A stretch of 64,000 bases of DNA from CBDIBC01 sp965276635 (GTDB taxonomy: Bacteria; Actinomycetota; Acidimicrobiia; Acidimicrobiales; Palsa-688). The notes under the pieces are model-generated. The model was not told the origin of the DNA. It saw only the letters and a program-made list of their open reading frames with translations, and did no database searches. The first letter of the stretch is position 1, and the number at the start of each line of letters is the position of its first letter. Positions 59,364 to 64,000 of this stretch are shown piece after piece. The DNA is taken from the NCBI GenBank assembly GCA_965276635.1, contig CBDIBC010000004.1:62001-126000 (forward strand), in the 5' to 3' direction. A program made the translations under genes and the position numbers.

Positions 59364-61540
59364 GACCGCCGGGGACCGCACCGCCCGTCCTCCGCACGGC
59401 TCGGCCAGGGCAAAGGGAGCGGGGCACGACGTATGCCGGGCTGGCCGAGATCCCCGTCTGGGAGCTGTCTGGGGTCACCGCCCGGCGGGCCGACGCCCTC
59501 GAGGAGGTCGGCATCCGCTCGGTGCTCGACCTGGTAACGCACTACCCGCGGCGTTACGTGGACCGCACCAAGCGGGTGGAGATCGCCGATCTGGTGGAGG
59601 GAGAGGAGGTGACCATCCTGGCCACCGTCCGGCGCACGTCGACCCGACGGACCCGGGCCCGGCGGACCATGGTCGAGATCGACCTCTTCGACGGCAGCAA
59701 TTACCTGCGGGCGGTGTTCTTCAACCAGCCGTGGCGGGCCAAGCAGCTCCACGAGGGCCTGGAGGCAATCCTCTTCGGCAAGGTGGAGCGCTATCGCGGT
59801 CGCCTGCAGATGACCAACCCGCTGGTCGACCTGATCGGCGATCGCACCGGGAAGGTGGTTCCGGTCTACCCGCAGTCGGAGAAGGCCGGGTTGACCAGCT
59901 CCGACATCGGCGCCCTGGAGGAGGAGGCGCTCGCCGACGTGGTCGGTGCGCTGGTCGACCCACTGCCCGACGAGCTGCGCCTCCGGCTGGGCCTGGCCGA
60001 GCGGAGCTGGTCGCTGCGCCAGACCCACCTCCCCGAGACAGTGGAGGACGCCAACCGGGGTCGGCGCCGGCTGGGCTTCGACGAGCTGCTGCGCCTGCAG
60101 CTGGTCCTCGTGATGCGGAAGCGGACGATCGAGCGCGACAGCATCGGTATCCGACATCGGGTCGACGGGCCCCTCGTCGAGCGCTTCCGGGCCCACCTGC
60201 CGTTCCCGCTCACCCGGGCCCAGGCGCACGCCATCAGCGAGATCAGCGCCGACCTGGGGGGGTCGCAGCCCATGCACCGCCTCCTGCAGGGCGACGTCGG
60301 TTCCGGCAAGACGGTCGTGGCCGTGGCCGCCCTCCTGACGGGCGTGGATGGTGGCCACCAGGGCGCGCTGATGGCGCCCACCGAGGTGTTGGCGGAGCAG
60401 CATCACGCCTCGGTGTCGGCTTTGCTCGCCGGGCTGGAGGTTCCCGCCGCCGGGTCGTTGTTCGCCGATCGACCACTCGTGGTGTCCTTGCTGACCAGCC
60501 GCACGCCCGCCGCCGAGCGCCGTCGCATGCATGCCCGCCTGGCGGCGGGTGACATCGACATCCTGATCGGCACCCATGCGCTGCTGACCGAGGCGGTCGC
60601 CTTCGCCGACCTGGGCGTGGTCGTGATCGACGAGCAGCACCGTTTCGGCGTCGAGCAGCGGGCCGCCCTGCGCGACAAGGCCGACGGCAGCGCCGTGCCC
60701 GACGTGCTCGTCATGACGGCGACGCCGATCCCCCGGACGGCGGCCATGACGGTGTTCGGTGACCTGGACACGACCGTGCTCGACGAGCTGCCGCCGGGGC
60801 GCAGCCCCATCTGGACCACGTGGGCTCGTGGCCCGTTGGAGGAGGCGGCGGCCTGGGACTCGGTGCGGGCTGAGGTGGCCTCCGGCCACCAGGCGTACGT
60901 GGTCTGCCCGCTGGTGGACGGCTCCGAGCGGGTGCAGGCCCGCTCGGCCACCGAGGAGCGCCAGCGGCTGGACGCGGAGGTGCTCGCCGGCCTGCGATTG
61001 GGGTTGCTGCACGGCCAGCTGCCCGCCGCCGAGAAGGAGGAGGTGATGGGCGCCTTCCGTCGGGGCGAGGTCGACGTGCTGGTCGCCACCACGGTGGTCG
61101 AGGTGGGTGTCGATGTGCCGAACGCCACGGTCATGGTCATCGAGGACGCCGACCGCTTCGGCATCGCCCAGCTCCACCAGCTCCGCGGTCGGGTTGGCCG
61201 GGGGAGCGACCAGTCCCGCTGCTGGCTGCTCGGTGAAGGGGCGACGCCCGACGGTGCGGCCCGGCTGGAGGCCCTGGTAGCCAGCACCGACGGCTTCGAG
61301 CTGGCCGAGGTGGACCTCGACCTGCGGGGCGAGGGCACCATCCTGGGGGTGCGCCAGAAGGGGGCCACCGATCTGAAGCTGGCATCACTGCGCCGTCACC
61401 GCCGTACGGTCGCCCAGGCTCGGGAGGTTGCCTTCGAGCTGGTCGGCGACGACCCGCAGCTGGTCTCCCACCCCGACCTGGCGGCCGAGATCGCCTTCCT
61501 GGTCGATCCCGAGGAGCGGGAGTTCCTCTTCAAGAGCTGA
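59360..61540 (+). CDS. recG: ATP-dependent DNA helicase RecG
   Basis: Branch-migration helicase of recombination and stalled-fork rescue, 726 residues. The wedge/OB domain covers 59.5-59.9 kb (HYPRRYVDRTKRVEIADL, NYLRAVFFNQPWRAKQL). Helicase motifs: LTRAQAHAISEI, RLLQGDVGSGKTVVAVAALL near 310, DEQHRFGVEQRAAL near 423, MTATPIPRT, ATTVVEVGVDVPNATVMVIE and QLHQLRGRVGRG. GTG at 59360 overlaps the DAK2 stop by 4 bases. No rsmD follows, unlike in many genomes. Confidence 0.94.
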   Translation: MRPPGTAPPVLRTARPGQRERGTTYAGLAEIPVWELSGVTARRADALEEVGIRSVLDLVTHYPRRYVDRTKRVEIADLVEGEEVTILATVRRTSTRRTRARRTMVEIDLFDGSNYLRAVFFNQPWRAKQLHEGLEAILFGKVERYRGRLQMTNPLVDLIGDRTGKVVPVYPQSEKAGLTSSDIGALEEEALADVVGALVDPLPDELRLRLGLAERSWSLRQTHLPETVEDANRGRRRLGFDELLRLQLVLVMRKRTIERDSIGIRHRVDGPLVERFRAHLPFPLTRAQAHAISEISADLGGSQPMHRLLQGDVGSGKTVVAVAALLTGVDGGHQGALMAPTEVLAEQHHASVSALLAGLEVPAAGSLFADRPLVVSLLTSRTPAAERRRMHARLAAGDIDILIGTHALLTEAVAFADLGVVVIDEQHRFGVEQRAALRDKADGSAVPDVLVMTATPIPRTAAMTVFGDLDTTVLDELPPGRSPIWTTWARGPLEEAAAWDSVRAEVASGHQAYVVCPLVDGSERVQARSATEERQRLDAEVLAGLRLGLLHGQLPAAEKEEVMGAFRRGEVDVLVATTVVEVGVDVPNATVMVIEDADRFGIAQLHQLRGRVGRGSDQSRCWLLGEGATPDGAARLEALVASTDGFELAEVDLDLRGEGTILGVRQKGATDLKLASLRRHRRTVAQAREVAFELVGDDPQLVSHPDLAAEIAFLVDPEEREFLFKS

Positions 61541-61559
61541 TCGCAGCCCAAGAACCCGT

Positions 61560-61790
61560 GCGGCATCAGATGGCCGTAGATCCCCAGCGTGATGGGCGTG
61601 ATAGCCGCCGAGCTGCGACCCATGGCCCGCTGGGCAGCCATGATGGAGGAGACCGGGCTGTCGCGAGCCAGGGCGTCAACTCGTGCTGTCGGTGTCTGAC
61701 CCCGCGACGGCCTGGCCCGATCGGACCAACCCCTCGACGAGGTCGTCGGCGATGTCATGGAGCTGATCCGATGCTTCCTTGACGCAAGGT
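61560..61790 (-). pseudogene. Possible tyrosine-recombinase remnant in the gap after recG
   Basis: The 332-base gap 61541-61872 holds no intact gene. On the minus strand, AMGRSSAAITPITLGIYGHLMP reads like the end of a phage-type integrase (HSSI-x-x-T-x-x-YGHLMP), but the preceding catalytic text is absent. HDIADDLVEGLVRSGQAVAG, the kind of segment that follows such an end, occurs before it in another frame. If real it is a scrambled relic; the alternative is chance resemblance. Confidence 0.3.
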
Positions 61791-61872
61791 GATTGGCAGC
61801 GGAGGTGATGAGATCAGGGTCCTGGACGCCAGTCCGTCTCTGACGAGGCCCTCGATTCGAGCTTGCTTTGAC

Positions 61873-62316
61873 CTACGCCGGGGCTTCGAGGCATCGTTTG
61901 AGGGCTGCGAGGTTGTCCGGCATCTCCTTGCTCGCCTGGCGCCGGACGACCAGCGGGACCAGGAGCTTGCCGATGCCGTGGCCTTCGAAGTCGACGGCGA
62001 TGGTCAGCCGTGAACGACTGTCGGTGAGGGGCTCGACGGTGACGTCGACGCTGGCGCGGATGGGTCCGTCGATACCGCGCATCCTCCAGGTCCTGGGTGG
62101 GTCGAGCTCCGTGAGCTCGGCGGTGGTCGGCCGGTCGGCCAAGCCGATGCGCCGGGTGGTGATGCACCTCGTGCCGATGCGCGGGGTGGTGGGTTCGTCG
62201 AGGTGGCCGTCGACGACACCTTTCTGCCATTGCGAGAAGCGAGTCGGGTCGGTGGCGTAGGCGAAGACGTCCCCGGCCGGACGGTTGACCTCGGTGCGGG
62301 CGGTGATCGGCGGCAT
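61873..62316 (-). CDS. SRPBCC family protein (START-like)
   Basis: A 147-residue SRPBCC-fold protein. The start ITARTEVNRPAGDVFAYATDPTRFSQWQKG is typical (A-x-VF-x-Y-x-x-D-x-x-x-x-x-W). TELDPPRTWRMRGIDGPIRASVDVTVEPLTD and a C-terminal helix with PLVVRRQASKEMPDNLAALKRCLE follow. A hydrophobic ligand is expected. ATG at 62316 is adjacent to the stop of the upstream SRPBCC gene, third in an ArsR operon. Confidence 0.85.
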   Translation of the reverse strand: MPPITARTEVNRPAGDVFAYATDPTRFSQWQKGVVDGHLDEPTTPRIGTRCITTRRIGLADRPTTAELTELDPPRTWRMRGIDGPIRASVDVTVEPLTDSRSRLTIAVDFEGHGIGKLLVPLVVRRQASKEMPDNLAALKRCLEAPA

Positions 62317-62799
62317 TCAGCTCTCCTCGGTGAAGAGGGCTGCGTAACGGGACAGGTACAGCGGCCAACCGGCGTCGCCGCCGATACCCTCGCGGACGGC
62401 CGGCCAGCCGGGTCCGTGCCGGTCGATGTGGCGATGTTCCAGCTCCAGGTGGGTGCGCTGGGGGGTCTCGGCGATGAACCGGACCTCGACCTCGCTGGTC
62501 TGGCCCGGGTCCGATTCGATCTGCCACTGCGGGCCGATGTCCCAGCTGAACACGACCCGATCCGGTGGGTCGTAGGCCAGGACCCGAGCCCACCGGCATT
62601 CGGTGCCGTCGACGCCGCGGTCGTAGATGTGGCCGCCGACACCTGGCTCGAACACGGTCTCGGCGATCGGCGCGCCGAGCAGGTTGTGCTCGGGTGGTTT
62701 GAAGTCGCCGAAGTGCTCGGTGAACATGGCGAAGGCCCGCGCGATCGGCGCGTCGACAACGATCTGATGGCGGACCACCGCAGCGTCGGTCTGGGTCAT
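62317..62799 (-). CDS. SRPBCC/AHSA1-type protein
   Basis: A 160-residue SRPBCC protein of the AHSA1/activator type commonly paired with ArsR regulators. VRHQIVVDAPIARAFAMFTEHFGDFKPPEHNLL, then ETVFEPGVGGHIYDRGVDGTECRWARVLAYDPPDRVVFSW, is the family pattern. ATG at 62799 overlaps the ArsR stop as ATGA, and GGAGAGCAG lies just upstream. It probably acts on a small molecule in the same response as the ArsR-type regulator. Confidence 0.87.
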   Translation of the reverse strand: MTQTDAAVVRHQIVVDAPIARAFAMFTEHFGDFKPPEHNLLGAPIAETVFEPGVGGHIYDRGVDGTECRWARVLAYDPPDRVVFSWDIGPQWQIESDPGQTSEVEVRFIAETPQRTHLELEHRHIDRHGPGWPAVREGIGGDAGWPLYLSRYAALFTEES

Positions 62800-63116
62800 C
62801 TGCTCTCCTGTGTCGGTTGTTCGATGACGTCCTGGTAGCCAGCCAGCGCCCGGTTCCAGAAGGTGTCGAGCTGGTCGCGCAGCGCAGCGACGCCGGCTGG
62901 GTTGAGCCGGTAGATCCTGCGGGTGCCGGCCGAGCGTTCGATGACCAGGCCGGCGTCCTTGAGGACCTTCAAATGCTGGGACACCGCGGGTCTGCTGACC
63001 GGCAGCTCGTCGGCTAGGTCGCCGACGGCACGCGGCTGCTCGGCCAGGCAAGTGACGATGGCGCGCCTGGTCTGATCAGCCAGGACCCCTAAGACGTCCT
63101 CTCGGTAAGTGCCCAC
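62796..63116 (-). CDS. ArsR-family winged-helix transcriptional regulator
   Basis: A 106-residue regulator. VLADQTRRAIVTCLAEQPRAVGDLADELPVSRPAVSQHLKVLKDAGLVIER is a complete ArsR winged helix; RRIYRLNPAGVAAL ends it. No Cys is present in the recognition helix, so classic metal sensing through CxC is unlikely, and it belongs to the type paired with SRPBCC proteins. ATG at 63116. The operon continues into both SRPBCC genes. Confidence 0.9.
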   Translation of the reverse strand: MGTYREDVLGVLADQTRRAIVTCLAEQPRAVGDLADELPVSRPAVSQHLKVLKDAGLVIERSAGTRRIYRLNPAGVAALRDQLDTFWNRALAGYQDVIEQPTQESR

Positions 63117-63264
63117 GAACGGTAAGTCTGCCCGGTCAGAGAGTGCTCGTCAAGAGCACGTGTGGGGGAAGGTCGACGAACGAGACCGAGGCGGCCTCGT
63201 TGTCCCGCCAATGCGCCGGCGGGGGGATCCTCACTGAGACACTTGGGACACTTCGGGAAGGCTT

Positions 63265-63304
63265 GGTGCCCGGAATAGTGGCCATAGCCACTATTCCGGG
63301 CACC
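63265..63304. repeat. Perfect 18-bp palindrome with 4-base loop
   Basis: Arms GGTGCCCGGAATAGTGGC (63265-63282) and its exact complement (63287-63304) with loop CATA. It lies inside what reads as a broken DUF499-like frame on the minus strand. It could be a small inserted element or an extended operator for vapBC. Confidence 0.85.
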
Positions 63305-63306
63305 AC

Positions 63307-63360
63307 CAGCCCGGCGGTCACGAACGTGCGGCGGAAGAACTCGACGGGCTCGGCGTAGTC
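63307..63360 (-). pseudogene. DUF499-like ATPase N-terminal remnant
   Basis: The minus frame 63136-63429 contains DYAEPVEFFRRTFVTAGL, the opening block of DUF499-family ATPases (normally followed by GGGKTHSMLAL). Here the text runs straight into the 18-bp palindrome and then unrelated residues (RIPPPAHWRDNEAAS). Only the first block survives. Identification rests on that single block. Confidence 0.4.
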
Positions 63361-63366
63361 AGTGTG

Positions 63367-63372
63367 TATATT
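63367..63372 (+). promoter_or_regulatory. TATATT -10-like element for a leaderless vapBC transcript
   Basis: TATATT lies 7 bases before the GTG start of vapB with no Shine-Dalgarno between. That spacing would put the transcription start at or next to the start codon, a leaderless arrangement frequent in actinobacteria. No clear -35 was identified. Confidence 0.45.
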
Positions 63373-63379
63373 GTGTGGT

Positions 63380-63613
63380 GTGGCTCGGTTGAACGTGTAT
63401 CTTCCTGACGAACTCGCGGCGGAGGCCAAGAAGGCGGGCGTGAACCTCTCGGCGGTGACGCAGGAAGCCGTCAGACGAACCCTCGCCTCACGCTCGACCG
63501 ATGCCTGGTTGGCCGCACTCGCGACGACAACACCGGCTGAGCGAGTGCCCCATGATCGTGCGCTGGAAGCGCTCGACGCGGCGCGGGACGAGGCCCCTAC
63601 GCGTCATGGCTGA
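63380..63613 (+). CDS. vapB: VapB-type antitoxin (ribbon-helix-helix)
   Basis: A 77-residue protein. VARLNVYLPDELAAEAKKAGVNLSAVTQEAVRRTL is a ribbon-helix-helix DNA-binding head; the tail (EALDAARDEAPTRHG) should wrap the toxin. GTG at 63380 fits RHH antitoxins that start at the first strand; the frame open to 63362 is unlikely. It overlaps the toxin by 8 bases and probably represses its own promoter with VapC. Confidence 0.82.
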   Translation: MARLNVYLPDELAAEAKKAGVNLSAVTQEAVRRTLASRSTDAWLAALATTTPAERVPHDRALEALDAARDEAPTRHG

Positions 63614-63992
63614 GGCGGTAGTCGATGCATCCGCGCTGGTGGATCTTCTGTTGGGCAACGAGGTGGGCAGCGCCGTTCGCCGGCGGATCGCAGGTCACGT
63701 CCTGCACGCACCGGCGCACATCGATGCCGAAGTCCTTTCGGCGTTGGGACGACTGCACCGCGCCGGCGACCTCGAGACTGACGATGTCGAGTCCAAGCTT
63801 CACGAGCTCGCCGCCGCGCCGATCCAGCACCACCCAGTGGCCGACCTTCTCCTCGGCACCTGGGCCCGACGCCAGCAGCTACGGCTGGTCGACGGGCTGT
63901 ACGTGCAGCTGGCCGTATCACGGGATGTGCCGCTGGTCACCACCGACCGGCGACTGTACGCCGAGCCCTCCGCAGACGTCGTGGTCGCCTGA
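63606..63992 (+). CDS. vapC: VapC-type PIN-domain toxin ribonuclease
   Basis: A 128-residue PIN-domain RNase. Acidic positions: D7 in VVDASALVDLLL, E in HIDAEVLSALGRLH near 42, D in LVDGLYVQLAVSRD near 95, and D in LVTTDRRLYAE near 112, so the metal site looks complete. ATG at 63606 overlaps the VapB stop by 8 bases. The target, probably a tRNA or rRNA as in the family, cannot be read from sequence. A longer upstream frame is a shadow of vapB. Confidence 0.9.
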   Translation: MAEAVVDASALVDLLLGNEVGSAVRRRIAGHVLHAPAHIDAEVLSALGRLHRAGDLETDDVESKLHELAAAPIQHHPVADLLLGTWARRQQLRLVDGLYVQLAVSRDVPLVTTDRRLYAEPSADVVVA

Positions 63993-64000
63993 CCCCGCTG

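Overview
The window is high-GC DNA from an actinobacterium, most likely of the class Acidimicrobiia. The lineage evidence is the gene content: a mycothiol S-conjugate amidase (Mca), the single-chain actinobacterial 2-oxoglutarate decarboxylase/dehydrogenase (Kgd), UvrD2 with a C-terminal HRDC domain, a sigma/RskA-type anti-sigma pair, GTP-dependent PEP carboxykinase, two luciferase-like (F420/FMN) oxidoreductases, a LigC-type DNA ligase and a BldC-like helix-turn-helix. The class-level placement is inference from overall similarity, not from a marker phylogeny. No rRNA, tRNA or CRISPR array was seen.

Layout. 1-2.6 kb: end of an energy-coupling-factor (ECF) vitamin/metal importer. 2.7-8 kb (minus): a tight four-gene run of DUF885 protein, amidase, a soluble TraG/VirD4-like ATPase and a luciferase-like monooxygenase. 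8-13.6 kb (plus): ferritin-like protein, class-I glutamine amidotransferase, RNA m5U methyltransferase, Mca, SCP2 protein, sigma factor and anti-sigma factor. 13.7-18.4 kb: cell-wall genes ddl and murF flanking a lower-GC island that encodes secreted proteins, including a peptidase-G1-like protein split over two frames. 18.5-24.2 kb: two ferritin-like secreted proteins coupled to a ChbG-type deacetylase, a thiolase remnant, a 45-residue small gene, an F420-type oxidoreductase, a small conserved protein and a receptor-like Ser/Thr kinase. 24.6-33.7 kb: DsbA-like, PAP2, RecB-like nuclease, alpha/beta hydrolase, SnoaL-like, DUF72, a frameshifted malQ, ATP-dependent DNA ligase, 2H phosphoesterase and an SDR. 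33.7-39.7 kb (minus): YbjQ-like, geranylgeranyl-reductase-like, glycosyltransferase, epimerase, a zinc-ribbon protein and ettA. 39.8-46.2 kb (plus): kgd, an unusual NYN-nuclease/S1/histone-H1-tail protein and xth. 46.2-57 kb: uvrD2, PH-domain protein, substrate-binding-like protein, alpha-methylacyl-CoA racemase, AsnC-type ligand domain, pckG, thiL and a large BldC-like regulator. 57.4-61.5 kb: rpmB, DAK2 protein and recG, a conserved housekeeping cluster. 61.5-64 kb: accessory tail with a possible recombinase remnant, ArsR/SRPBCC operon, a palindrome beside a DUF499-like remnant, and a VapBC toxin-antitoxin pair.

How it works together. Most of the window is housekeeping: central carbon (kgd, pckG, malQ), cell wall (ddl, murF), translation (rpmB, ettA), and repair (recG, uvrD2, xth, RecB-like, ligase). 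Many genes overlap by 4 bases (GTGA or ATGA), so translational coupling is common.

The most unusual structural feature is the number of short tandem-repeat arrays, at least eleven in 64 kb. Most have periods divisible by three and sit in coding linkers or at gene ends. A 24-25 bp perfect hairpin at 57.2 kb has a degraded relative at 18.5 kb, and a cluster of four AATTGTGTTC-like sites in two inverted pairs lies upstream of the kinase. No complete new defence or biosynthetic system is evident. The best candidates for new biology are the NYN-S1-H1 fusion, the solitary TraG-like ATPase, the BldC-like fusion regulator and the dispersed hairpin element.
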